A stretch of DNA of 64,000 nucleotides, from positions 99,218 through 163,217 of the forward strand of contig JAYRYJ010000009.1 in assembly GCA_041917055.1 (NCBI GenBank). The letters run 5' to 3'. The notes beneath the pieces were generated by a model, which was not told the origin of the DNA, did no database searches, and saw only the letters and a program-made list of their open reading frames with translations. Position 1 is the stretch's first letter; each line of letters opens with the position of its first letter. The translations under genes and the position numbers were made by a program. This document shows, piece by piece, positions 52,475-61,534 of the stretch. The DNA comes from Pseudaquidulcibacter sp041917055 (GTDB lineage: Bacteria; Pseudomonadota; Alphaproteobacteria; Caulobacterales; Aquidulcibacteraceae).

Positions 52475-53521
52475 TTGAAAATTATCGTAACCGGCGGCGC
52501 GGGTTTTATTGGTTCGGCACTTATCAGATATTTGATTAGTGAAACCGATGTAAAGGTCTTGAATATTGATAAATTGACCTATGCCGGAAACCTTGCATCT
52601 TTGGACGAAATTTCAAATTCGCCGAATTATTCCTTTGTCCGCGCTGATATTTGCGACGGCGAAAAAATGCGGCAAATTTTCAATGATTTTGCCCCCGATA
52701 GAATTATGCATCTAGCAGCGGAATCGCATGTTGATCGTTCAATTTCCGGCGCGTCGGATTTCATAAATACCAATATTATCGGCACTTTCACTTTGTTGGA
52801 AACCGCGCGCCATTATTGGAATGGGCTTGATACCGATAAAAAAGCGGCATTTCGTTTTCTTCATGTTTCGACCGATGAAGTCTATGGTTCATTGGGCGAA
52901 GATGGGCTTTTCCACGAAACCACCGCGTATGATCCATCATCGCCCTATTCGGCGTCAAAGGCAGCGTCGGATCATTTGGCAAAAGCCTGGTTTCGAACTT
53001 ATGGCCTGCCGATTGTGGTTTCCAATTGTTCCAATAATTACGGTCCCTGTCATTTTCCCGAAAAACTCATTCCTTTGAATATTTTAAATGCGCTCGAGGG
53101 AAAACCGATTACGGTCTATGGCGACGGCTCAAATATTCGTGATTGGCTTTATGTTGAGGATCATGCCCGCGCTTTGCACCTTATTTGTGACAAAGGTCAA
53201 TTAGGCGAAACTTATAATGTTGGCGGTCGCAACGAACGTACAAATCTTGATGTTGTGAAACGAATTTGCAAAATCATGGATGAAAAGCGCCCCGAAAATG
53301 CGCCGCATGAAAATCTTATTACTTTTGTTAAAGACCGTCCTGGGCATGATTTGCGCTATGCCATTGATGCCACAAAGCTTGAAAACGAATTGGGTTGGAA
53401 AGCACAAGAGAATTTTGAAAGCGGTATCGAAAAAACTGTAAAATGGTATTTGGAAAATGAAAAATGGTGGCGCGCAATCCGCGACAAAACCTATCTCGGT
53501 GAAAGATTGGGTCTCATTTGA
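52475..53521 (+). CDS. rfbB: dTDP-glucose 4,6-dehydratase
   Basis: The 348-residue extended SDR has MKIIVTGGAGFIGSALIRYL, LAAESHVDRSI, HVSTDEVYGSL, SPYSASKAASDHL and NNYGPCHFPEKLIP, all standard for RmlB. It makes dTDP-4-keto-6-deoxyglucose, the first committed step toward dTDP-rhamnose. TTG at 52475 is the best start: GGGGAAA lies just before it and the protein then begins at the Rossmann fold. Its TGA overlaps the rfbC ATG. Confidence 0.92.
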   Translation: MKIIVTGGAGFIGSALIRYLISETDVKVLNIDKLTYAGNLASLDEISNSPNYSFVRADICDGEKMRQIFNDFAPDRIMHLAAESHVDRSISGASDFINTNIIGTFTLLETARHYWNGLDTDKKAAFRFLHVSTDEVYGSLGEDGLFHETTAYDPSSPYSASKAASDHLAKAWFRTYGLPIVVSNCSNNYGPCHFPEKLIPLNILNALEGKPITVYGDGSNIRDWLYVEDHARALHLICDKGQLGETYNVGGRNERTNLDVVKRICKIMDEKRPENAPHENLITFVKDRPGHDLRYAIDATKLENELGWKAQENFESGIEKTVKWYLENEKWWRAIRDKTYLGERLGLI

Positions 53522-54072
53522 TGGAAAAAATTGATTTTGAAATTGAAGGGCCCAAATTAATCAAGCCCAAAAGAATAGGCGATAGTCGCGGTTATTTTTG
53601 CGAAACTTTCCGTAAAAATTGGTTTATGGAAAATATTGCGAATGTTGAATTTGTGCAAATAAATCAATCGCTTTCGGCAAATGTCGGAACTATTCGCGGG
53701 CTACATTTTCAAAATCCACCTATGGGGCAGGGGAAATTGGTCTCCTGCGTATTGGGTAAAATTTTTGACGTCGCAGTTGATATTCGTGCCCATTCGCCCA
53801 CTTATGGCAAATATGTCACTGCCGAATTAAGCGAGGAAAACGGTCATCAATTATGGGTTCCCGAAGGTTTCGCCCATGGTTTTTGCACATTGACAGCAAA
53901 TTGTGTGATTTCCTATCAGGTCACCCAATATTATTCCCACCCACATGATGCCGCGATTGCCTATAATGACCCGCAAATCGCCATTGAATGGCCATTTAAA
54001 GACGCCCCCACGCTTTCGCCAAAAGATTTAAAGGCTCAAAGCCTTGAGGAATATGGCGGATACAATGTCTAA
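53521..54072 (+). CDS. rfbC: dTDP-4-dehydrorhamnose 3,5-epimerase
   Basis: The 183-residue cupin has GDSRGYFCETFR, the catalytic His in GLHFQNPPMGQGKLV, and VPEGFAHGFCTL. It epimerises carbons 3 and 5 of the 4-keto sugar. The TGATG overlap with rfbB and an 8-bp overlap with rfbD show coupled translation. The order here is B-C-D-A, a common variant of the rhamnose operon. Confidence 0.92.
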   Translation: MEKIDFEIEGPKLIKPKRIGDSRGYFCETFRKNWFMENIANVEFVQINQSLSANVGTIRGLHFQNPPMGQGKLVSCVLGKIFDVAVDIRAHSPTYGKYVTAELSEENGHQLWVPEGFAHGFCTLTANCVISYQVTQYYSHPHDAAIAYNDPQIAIEWPFKDAPTLSPKDLKAQSLEEYGGYNV

Positions 54073-54973
54073 AACTATGGTGATTTATGGCAAAAACGGG
54101 CAATTGGCGATTTGCCTAAAGTCACATGCCGCAGATTTTGGATTTGATGCAATCAATATCGGGCGACCAGAATTTGAATTGTCAGATTATGAGAAATTGC
54201 AAAGCGCGATTGGCGATTTGAAACCGGATTTGATAATTAATGCCTCTGCTTATAACGATGTTGATAGAGCCGAAAGCGAAAATGAAATCGCGATGCAAAT
54301 TAATGCATATGGCCCGCAAAATCTTGCAAGAATTGCCGCGAGTTTGGATATTCCAATAATTCACGTTTCGACTGATTATGTTTTCGATGGCGAAAAAAAT
54401 GCGCTTTATTCAGAGAATGATGCAACAGACCCCGTGAATTTCTATGGCAAAACCAAGCGCGAAGGCGAAATTTTAGTCGCGCGCGCAAACCCCGATCACG
54501 CAATTGTTCGAACTTCATGGGTTTATAGCGAATTTTCTTCAAACTATCCAAAAAAAATCCTGCAATTTGCTAATGATGGGCGGGCATCAATTAATATTGT
54601 GAATGACCAATTCGGTTCGCCGACTTCTGCGCATGATTTGGCGAAAGCGCTTTTGGAAATGGGACGGCAATTAATAGAGAATCCACAAAAAGCCGAATTG
54701 CGCGGCATTTTTCATTGTTCGTCATCAAATCCCGCCTCAAGATTTGAGTTTACGCAACATATTTTTAGCCGCGCAAAGAAATTCGGTTTGAAATGCTGCG
54801 ATATTATCGAAGTGAAAGCATCGCATTTCAAATCGGCGGCAAAACGCCCGACTAATACGGCCCTAGATTGCAATAAATTAGCGCGTATCTATTCGATAAA
54901 AGTCAGGGACTGGCAAACTGCTTTTGACGAAATAAATGAAAAAGTGGTAGAAACAATCACAAAACAGGTGTGA
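54065..54973 (+). CDS. rfbD: dTDP-4-dehydrorhamnose reductase
   Basis: The 302-residue SDR has VIYGKNGQLAICL, LIINASAYNDVDRAE, HVSTDYVFDGEKN, and the catalytic NFYGKTKREGE. It reduces the keto group to give dTDP-L-rhamnose. GGCGGA four bases before the ATG at 54065 selects this start over the frame opening at 54044. The overlap with rfbC is 8 bp; rfbA follows after one base. Confidence 0.9.
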   Translation: MSKTMVIYGKNGQLAICLKSHAADFGFDAINIGRPEFELSDYEKLQSAIGDLKPDLIINASAYNDVDRAESENEIAMQINAYGPQNLARIAASLDIPIIHVSTDYVFDGEKNALYSENDATDPVNFYGKTKREGEILVARANPDHAIVRTSWVYSEFSSNYPKKILQFANDGRASINIVNDQFGSPTSAHDLAKALLEMGRQLIENPQKAELRGIFHCSSSNPASRFEFTQHIFSRAKKFGLKCCDIIEVKASHFKSAAKRPTNTALDCNKLARIYSIKVRDWQTAFDEINEKVVETITKQV

Positions 54974-54974
54974 A

Positions 54975-55847
54975 ATGAAAGGCATAATTTTGGCAGGCGG
55001 TTCGGGAACGCGCCTACATCCAATGACCAGATCGATTTCAAAACAATTGATGCCGATTTATGATAAGCCTATGATTTATTATCCGCTTAGCACTTTGATG
55101 CAGGCGGGTATTCGAGAGATTTTGGTGATTTCAACACCCAATGACCTGCCCCTATTTAAAAACCAATTGAAAGATGGTTCACAATGGGGTCTTAATATTG
55201 ACTATGCTGAACAGCCAAACCCCGAAGGTCTGGCGCAGGCATATATAATAGGTGCCGATTTTGTGGGTTCGGATTCTTCATGTCTTATTTTGGGAGATAA
55301 TATTTTCTATGGCATTGGCCTTGAAGAAATGTTGTTAGAATCAAGCAAAATAAAATCAGGTGCAAGCGTTTTTGCCTATGAAGTTGCTTCGCCTGAGGCG
55401 TATGGCGTTGTTGAATTTGATAAGAATCGCAAGGCAGTTTCGATTGAGGAGAAGCCGGAAAAGCCCAAATCCAAATGGGCGGTCACGGGTCTATATTTCT
55501 ATGATAATCAAGTGGTTGAAATTGCACGCAATCTTAAACCATCAAAGCGCGGCGAATTGGAAATAACCGATGTTAATCGTGCCTATCTTGATAAAGGGCA
55601 ATTGAATGTGCAAACAATGTCACGTGGTTTTGCGTGGCTTGATACCGGAACACCTGACAATTTGCTTGACGCCGCAATTTTCGTTCGCGTTATGGAAAGA
55701 CGACAAGGTATCAAGATTGCGTGTCCCGAAGAAATCGCATGGGAAAAAGGTCTAATCGATGATATGCAACTGGAAAAGCTAATCAATGAATTTGGCAAAA
55801 GCGATTATGGCGCATATTTAAGGCGTTGCTTTGAGAAAACTGATTGA
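54975..55847 (+). CDS. rfbA: Glucose-1-phosphate thymidylyltransferase
   Basis: The 290-residue enzyme has KGIILAGGSGTRLHPMTRSI, KQLMPIYDKPMIYYPLS, YAEQPNPEGLAQA, LILGDNIFYG and SIEEKPEKPKSK, all RmlA signatures. It forms dTDP-glucose, the substrate of RfbB. CAGGTG precedes the ATG. It closes the rfbBCDA set, and the 74 bp to manC hold no clear terminator. Confidence 0.93.
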   Translation: MKGIILAGGSGTRLHPMTRSISKQLMPIYDKPMIYYPLSTLMQAGIREILVISTPNDLPLFKNQLKDGSQWGLNIDYAEQPNPEGLAQAYIIGADFVGSDSSCLILGDNIFYGIGLEEMLLESSKIKSGASVFAYEVASPEAYGVVEFDKNRKAVSIEEKPEKPKSKWAVTGLYFYDNQVVEIARNLKPSKRGELEITDVNRAYLDKGQLNVQTMSRGFAWLDTGTPDNLLDAAIFVRVMERRQGIKIACPEEIAWEKGLIDDMQLEKLINEFGKSDYGAYLRRCFEKTD

Positions 55848-55921
55848 AAACTAAAAAGCCCTTATTCTAAAATTTAGGATTTTAAGCTAAAAAATATGAA
55901 GCAAAACAAACTGGGGAATTT

Positions 55922-57343
55922 ATGATCTATCCTGTAATAATGTGCGGCGGTTCGGGAACCAGACTTTGGCCTCTTTCTCGCGGCTCATATCCAAAACAAT
56001 TCACAAAAATCCTTGACGAGACCAGCCTGTTTCAACAATCGGCAAAACGGACGGTTTCAAAAGATTTCGCTAACCCCGTAATTGTCACTTCGGATCAATT
56101 CAGATTCATTGTTTCCAAACAATTAGCCAATGAAAATATAAAGCCTGACGCTATATTAATTGAACCAAATCCAAAAAATACTGCGCCGGCTTTATTATCA
56201 AGTGCTTTGCATTGTGCTGCAAAAGACGAAAACGCAATAATACTCGCTATGCCATCTGACCATGTTATTCAAGACGCCGAGAGTTTTAGAAAAACCGTTT
56301 TAGCGGCACTTGAAACCGCAAAAAATGGCGCAATTGTCACTTTCGGGATTAATCCGACGCGCCCAGAAACCGGATATGGTTATTTGGAATTGGAAAAGGC
56401 GGAAAATGCCAATCTGAATAGTCCGACGCGCCTCGCATCATTTGTCGAGAAACCTAATTCCGAAAAAGCTGCGGCAATGTTAGAGAGCGGAAAATACTTG
56501 TGGAATGCAGGCATTTTTCTATTCAAGGCCAAAACATTGATAGAGGAATTTGAAAAATTCGAACCTGAAATGCTAAAGCAAGTTAGTGCCGCGTTTCTAA
56601 ATTCAGTGAATGATTTGGATTTCACCCGCCTTGGAACCGATGATTGGAATGAAATCAAAGGGCAATCAATTGATTATGCCATTATGGAAAAATCCCAAAA
56701 TGTCTATGCAATGCCTTTCAAATATGGTTGGAGTGATTTGGGCGGTTGGGCGTCTGTATGGCAGGAATCACTGCCCGACGATGACGGAACAGTAGTTTCA
56801 CACAATGCGCATTCGATTGATTGTAAAGACACTTTATTGCGTTCGGAATCCGAATATTTGCAATTGGTCGGTATCGGGCTTGAAGATATTGTTGCTATTG
56901 CAATGCCCGATGCGGTGGTAATCGCCAAAAAATCGGAAAGCCAAAGGGTAAAAGAGGCGGTTGATTTATTAAGTCAAAAAGGCATCACACAGGCAAAAGC
57001 GTTTCGCGGCGAACATAGACCCTGGGGGCATTTTGAATCCTTAGTCGCGGATTCACGTTTTCAAGTCAAACGAATTACCGTTCACCCTGGCGCGTCCTTA
57101 AGCCTGCAGTCACATTATCATCGTGCCGAGCATTGGATTGTTGTAAACGGCACGGCAAAAGTCACGATAAATGACCAAGAGAAAATAATCTGTGAAAATG
57201 AATCCGTTTATATTCCAATTGGCGCTAAGCACAGATTAGAAAACCCGGGCAAAGTCCCCGTTGTATTGATTGAAGTGCAAACCGGCTCCTATTTCGGCGA
57301 AGACGATATTATTCGTTATGAGGATGTTTATTCTAGGAAATAG
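55922..57343 (+). CDS. manC: Mannose-1-phosphate guanylyltransferase/mannose-6-phosphate isomerase
   Basis: The 473-residue bifunctional enzyme has the pyrophosphorylase motif MCGGSGTRLWPLSRGSYPKQF at the start, VEKPNSEKAAAML, and a C-terminal type II phosphomannose isomerase cupin (RPWGHFESL, ITVHPGASLSLQSHYHRAEH). It supplies GDP-mannose for the polysaccharide. CTGGGGAA lies before the ATG. It ends the sugar block; repeats begin 33 bases after its stop. No phosphomannomutase gene is in the window. Confidence 0.92.
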   Translation: MIYPVIMCGGSGTRLWPLSRGSYPKQFTKILDETSLFQQSAKRTVSKDFANPVIVTSDQFRFIVSKQLANENIKPDAILIEPNPKNTAPALLSSALHCAAKDENAIILAMPSDHVIQDAESFRKTVLAALETAKNGAIVTFGINPTRPETGYGYLELEKAENANLNSPTRLASFVEKPNSEKAAAMLESGKYLWNAGIFLFKAKTLIEEFEKFEPEMLKQVSAAFLNSVNDLDFTRLGTDDWNEIKGQSIDYAIMEKSQNVYAMPFKYGWSDLGGWASVWQESLPDDDGTVVSHNAHSIDCKDTLLRSESEYLQLVGIGLEDIVAIAMPDAVVIAKKSESQRVKEAVDLLSQKGITQAKAFRGEHRPWGHFESLVADSRFQVKRITVHPGASLSLQSHYHRAEHWIVVNGTAKVTINDQEKIICENESVYIPIGAKHRLENPGKVPVVLIEVQTGSYFGEDDIIRYEDVYSRK

Positions 57344-57375
57344 AATAATTGATATTTCGGATTCCGTCGTCGTAA

Positions 57376-57570
57376 CTCCTCCCCTCAAATGAGGGGAAGT
57401 GGCGCGAAGCGCCGGAGGGGTTTTACGAAAGTGCAACTATCGCTTTGGTGACAGCCAAACCACACTTTCAGCCCGCGCAATTCTTGCTGACGCAAGCGAT
57501 TTCTAAGGAAATCGCGACACCCTTCAGTCACCTCCGCTACGCTATGGTGCCAGCTTCCCTAAAGGGAAGC
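57376..57570. repeat. Alphaproteobacterial intergenic hairpin repeats after manC
   Basis: The first unit (57376-57422) has CCCCTC-AAAT-GAGGGG and GGCGC-GAA-GCGCC hairpins. The second (about 57496-57570) has GCGATTT-CTAAGG-AAATCGC and GCTTCCCT-AA-AGGGAAGC with a CTCCGCTACGCTATGG stretch between. Such GC-rich palindromic mosaics are common between alphaproteobacterial genes. They could act as terminators for manC and for the convergent gene at 57822-59501. The remaining DNA from 57571 to 57821 shows nothing I can support. Confidence 0.65.
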
Positions 57571-57821
57571 AGTTAGTAATTGAAAGCGAAAATACTATCC
57601 TTTGTTTTGGAAAATCCTTTATACTCTCGGTTAAGGTTTTCTTATTTTCAATTCCCGAAACAAAATGATGTCAAATGATAGCATTTGATAGCAATTTGGC
57701 TGTTTTAATAGTGAATATTCGCGTAACTAATTGATTATGCGACGAAATATCAAGTAAATCCACATCAAAACCCTAGGAATGCTAGCTTCAAAACTATCTG
57801 CTGCACCGATTATTGGGCTTT

Positions 57822-59501
57822 TTACTCAATTGGTTTTGGTGCGCTGGCTTTATTTGCCACGGGTTTTGAAATTGACTTTTCGATTTTCGGTGTGACTTTT
57901 GGTTCAGTTTTTGGCGATTTAGAAACAATTGGTGCGGCTGCAATTTTGGTGGGGGCGGCGGACTTCTCTATTATCTTTGCCGCCATTGGTTTGGTTTTTA
58001 TTTCGCCTTGGCAAACCGATAAAAGTGTATTTATCTGTCCAATATCAGCGGCTGGAACAATTTTGCTTACACCTTCGCCATTTATCGAAACATCGCCATT
58101 GGATTTCAAAATCCGTAAAACCTGTCGAACCAATTCAGGATTAGACGCTTGTTGTAAATTATAGCTCGATGCTGCACCACTCCAAGTGAAAACACCGCCT
58201 TCATTGCCGCCGGAATTTGCAAACATGATTTTCGTGCTTTGGGCATTTTGTGGTGCGGGAATTCCCGACACACCAATATTGATTCCGCCTTTTCCCGCGC
58301 AAGATAGTGACACAAGTCCCCCACCTGCCGAAATCGGTGAAGCAAGTCGGGTCGGACTTGTAACCCGCCATTTGCCTTCGGAAATCTTGGTTTCAACCGG
58401 CATTTGTGGGCTTGCAGCAATTGCGGTGCGGGCAATACTTATTTCGCCGCTATTGAGATTATAAGTCGCAACGATTTTTAAATTGGGGTTGGCATTGGCT
58501 TTATCCGTATCGCAAAACCCCGAAATTTGAAAAGCGCGGTCCACATTGTCAATTTTCAAACTTGGCGCTTTAAGCATAAAAGGAATAACTTCGGTTTTAC
58601 CGCGTTGGGCGTCAATTATGATTGCTTGTGAAGTGCAATCCACCGGCTTGGCATCATGTGCGATTAGGATAATTCGCTCTTTCAAGATCGCGCTATTGGG
58701 TTCAATTCCGGCCACTTGCAAAACTTGGGGTGCGCCTTCAAAATTCAAGTCTTCATTTTTTTTATCGTTGTTAAGTGCGATTTTCTCGCCTTCATTTTCG
58801 TCGAAATAAGGAAAAACCTGTTTGCCATCAATTAATGCAATTGCGCCTTTTTCATTGGCACGAATTTCGAAAACCCCTTTTGGTGTCAATAATTGTCCGT
58901 GCGCCAAAGACGGTGCGGAAACGCCAAATTTCACCAAATCGACAAAGGCCGCGCCTTTCGATTTGATTTTTCCATCTTCTCGAATTTCGGAAAGCACAAT
59001 TGTTCCGGGTTCGGTGCCATTTGTAAAAATTATCGCTAGGGTTTTTGGAAAACCTGCTTTTGCATTCGATAAAAGATACTTTTTCTTTTTCTTTGCATCG
59101 GGTTCTTTAAAGCTGAAACGCGCCTCTACCGCATTTTCCTTGCGTTCAAATTCTATATGTGATTCATATCCGGATTGTTGAGCAAGGTTTTCATATTCGC
59201 CGATTAATTGTTCAACCGTCAGGCCCGTATTTATTGGTTCGGCTCCTTCATTAGGTGCGGCCCACAGGCTTTGGGCACCAATAGCAATCAAAATTTGATT
59301 GCGTGCGTTTAAAATGGAATCGTCAGAAGTTTCAGAAACATCAGGTTTGAAATTCAAATAAGGCGTAACAATGCCACCAATGGCAACGCCCATAATGAAA
59401 AACAATGAAGTATAAAAAACCGCTGTGCGCAATCGCACAGTTGTGCCATGGATACCCTTGGCGCTAACAATTATTGGTTGTTTTAATTCGGTTTCGGTCA
59501 T
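57822..59501 (-). CDS. Unknown membrane-anchored protein, 559 residues
   Basis: This protein has a short cytoplasmic start, one membrane segment (residues ~29-49, VFYTSLFFIMGVAIGGIVTP), then a large extracytoplasmic part. I recognise no domain. The body is beta-rich with repeated Ile/Val-Ala stretches and four scattered cysteines; the last ~60 residues are Lys/Pro/Ala-rich and disordered. It is followed by the manC repeat block and lies opposite rimO. A periplasmic structural or binding role is possible, but no function can be given. Confidence 0.65.
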   Translation of the reverse strand: MTETELKQPIIVSAKGIHGTTVRLRTAVFYTSLFFIMGVAIGGIVTPYLNFKPDVSETSDDSILNARNQILIAIGAQSLWAAPNEGAEPINTGLTVEQLIGEYENLAQQSGYESHIEFERKENAVEARFSFKEPDAKKKKKYLLSNAKAGFPKTLAIIFTNGTEPGTIVLSEIREDGKIKSKGAAFVDLVKFGVSAPSLAHGQLLTPKGVFEIRANEKGAIALIDGKQVFPYFDENEGEKIALNNDKKNEDLNFEGAPQVLQVAGIEPNSAILKERIILIAHDAKPVDCTSQAIIIDAQRGKTEVIPFMLKAPSLKIDNVDRAFQISGFCDTDKANANPNLKIVATYNLNSGEISIARTAIAASPQMPVETKISEGKWRVTSPTRLASPISAGGGLVSLSCAGKGGINIGVSGIPAPQNAQSTKIMFANSGGNEGGVFTWSGAASSYNLQQASNPELVRQVLRILKSNGDVSINGEGVSKIVPAADIGQINTLLSVCQGEIKTKPMAAKIIEKSAAPTKIAAAPIVSKSPKTEPKVTPKIEKSISKPVANKASAPKPIE

Positions 59502-59630
59502 AAAGAATCACTTTTAATAATTCTTAACTAAAATTACTAAGAGGAAGTAACTAATTATCATTATAGTCAGTGAGATATGCATTGCGGTATCGGGCTTGCC
59601 ACCTTTGTGCCAAGGCTTTATTTGACATTT

Positions 59631-60950
59631 ATGATTAGTGTTCCCAAAAAAATTGGTGTGGTTTCCCTTGGTTGTCCAAAAGCATTAGTGGATTCCGAGC
59701 GTATCATTACGCGTTTGCGCGCCGAAGGCTATGAAATTTCGCCCGATTATCATGGCGCGGATGCGGTTTTGGTTAATACTTGCGGTTTTCTTGATAGTGC
59801 GCGCGCTGAAAGTTTGGACGCAATTGGTGAGGCAATTCGTGAAAATGGCAAGGTTATTGTCACCGGCTGTCTTGGTGCTGAACCCGATGTAATTATGGCA
59901 GAGCATCCAAAAGTCTTGGCTATAACCGGGCCGCAACAATATGAACAAGTCATGGGTGCAATCCATGAAGCTTTACCGCCAGTTCATGAACCTTTCATGG
60001 ATTTGGTTCCAGAAAGCGGAATACGATTGACGCCGCGCCATTATGCCTATCTCAAGATTTCTGAGGGGTGCGACAATCGCTGTTCATTTTGCATAATTCC
60101 GTTTTTACGCGGCGATTTGGTGTCTCGCCCCGCGAATGCCGTGATAGCAGAGGCAGAGAATTTGGTGCGGGCAGGTGTCAAAGAGCTTTTGGTGGTTTCT
60201 CAAGATACGTCAGCGTATGGTCGTGATTTAAAATATGCGATTTCGAGCTTTAAGGGCAAGGAATATCGTGCAAAATTTTATGATCTAGCGGCGGCTTTGG
60301 GTGAAATGGGTGTTTGGGTGCGCCTGCACTATGTTTATCCTTATCCCCATGTAGATGAAGCAATTCATTTGATGGCGGAAGGGAAAATTTTGCCATATCT
60401 TGATATTCCATTTCAACATGCATCACCAAACGTGCTTAGGCGTATGGTTCGACCCGCAAATATTGAAAAACAGGCAGAGCGCATAAAAAAATGGCGCGAA
60501 ATTTGCCCCGATTTGTGCATTCGATCGTCTTTCATCGTTGGCTTCCCTGGTGAGACAGATGAGGATTTTGAAATGCTTGTCGATTTTGTGCGCGACGCGC
60601 AAATCGATAGAATTGGCGTTTTCAAATATGAAAATGTGGTTCATGCCGCAAGTCGCGATTTGCCCGACCAAATACCCGAAGAAGTCAAACAGGCCCGTTG
60701 GGACAGATTGATGGAAGTCGCTCAAGAGGTTTCGGCAGCGCGCTTGGCGCAAAAAGTCGGTCGCGAAATTGATGCAATTGTCGATGAAATAGATGAAGAA
60801 GGGACAATTATCGCAAGAACCAAATGGGACGCCCCCGAAATCGATGGCAATATTTTTATTGACCCTAGTGAAGGTGTAAAAATAGGCGATATTATCCGCG
60901 TGAGGATTGATGAAGCTAGTGAATATGACCTGTATGGAGCGCGCATTTAG
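59631..60950 (+). CDS. rimO: Ribosomal protein S12 methylthiotransferase
   Basis: The 439-residue radical-SAM enzyme has the N-terminal UPF0004 domain (VSLGCPKALVDSERI, VNTCGFLDSA, VTGCLGAEP), the radical-SAM cysteines Cys147/151/154 in GCDNRCSFCIIPFLRG, and a C-terminal TRAM domain. It adds a methylthio group to an aspartate of S12. ATG at 59631 gives the family-like start; an in-frame ATG at 59577 has no better ribosome site. Its neighbours give no functional hint. Confidence 0.9.
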   Translation: MISVPKKIGVVSLGCPKALVDSERIITRLRAEGYEISPDYHGADAVLVNTCGFLDSARAESLDAIGEAIRENGKVIVTGCLGAEPDVIMAEHPKVLAITGPQQYEQVMGAIHEALPPVHEPFMDLVPESGIRLTPRHYAYLKISEGCDNRCSFCIIPFLRGDLVSRPANAVIAEAENLVRAGVKELLVVSQDTSAYGRDLKYAISSFKGKEYRAKFYDLAAALGEMGVWVRLHYVYPYPHVDEAIHLMAEGKILPYLDIPFQHASPNVLRRMVRPANIEKQAERIKKWREICPDLCIRSSFIVGFPGETDEDFEMLVDFVRDAQIDRIGVFKYENVVHAASRDLPDQIPEEVKQARWDRLMEVAQEVSAARLAQKVGREIDAIVDEIDEEGTIIARTKWDAPEIDGNIFIDPSEGVKIGDIIRVRIDEASEYDLYGARI

Positions 60951-61003
60951 GCATCTTAAGGTCACCAAGCCTCGGGTGAATAGCGCCAAACAATTGCGCA
61001 CAT

Positions 61004-61450
61004 CTACTTACCCTTCGGAAAAACCGCCATGCATTCCAATTCCAATTTGCCATTATAGGCCAATCCCGTTGAACCAAATGCGGAGCGAGCAGGCAGCTTG
61101 TCCGGCTTGAAATAACTTACATAGACTTTGTTAAATGCGGACCATTCCGACATATCTTTAAGCATTACCGTGCATTTGAACACATTGTCATAAGAAAGAC
61201 CCGCCTTTTTTAAGGTCGCGCCAATATTGTCCAAGGTCTGTCTTGCTTGGCCTTCCATTGTGTCGTCAATGAGCTTGTTTTCACCCGGTTTAACGCCAAT
61301 TTGCCCCGACAAATAAAGGATATTTCCGACCCGCACCGCTTCGGAAAACGGCATTCCAGCAGGCGCAGAATAATAAATTGGCTTTTTTGCAAATGCGGAA
61401 AACGGCGACAAAACAATTAATCCAACAAGCGCCAAAGCGGGTTTATTCAT
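61004..61450 (-). CDS. Exported RidA family protein
   Basis: The 148-residue protein has a signal peptide (NKPALALVGLIVLSPFSAFA) and then the RidA/YjgF fold: VGNILYLSGQIGVKPGEN, GQARQTLDNIGATLKKAG, and LPARSAFGSTGLAYNG, whose Arg is the catalytic residue of cytoplasmic imine deaminases. Being exported, it is unlikely to serve the usual PLP-pathway role; periplasmic RidA-like proteins are known but not understood. The ATG at 61450 follows AGAGTTGGA. It is convergent with rimO, with a 53-bp gap. Confidence 0.85.
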   Translation of the reverse strand: MNKPALALVGLIVLSPFSAFAKKPIYYSAPAGMPFSEAVRVGNILYLSGQIGVKPGENKLIDDTMEGQARQTLDNIGATLKKAGLSYDNVFKCTVMLKDMSEWSAFNKVYVSYFKPDKLPARSAFGSTGLAYNGKLELECMAVFPKGK

Positions 61451-61534
61451 ATCCAACTCTCCGATTAACATTAGGCCATAGACAGCAAAGATAAATCTGT
61501 CCTAGTTTAATGTGTTTAGCAAGAGAGGCAATAA

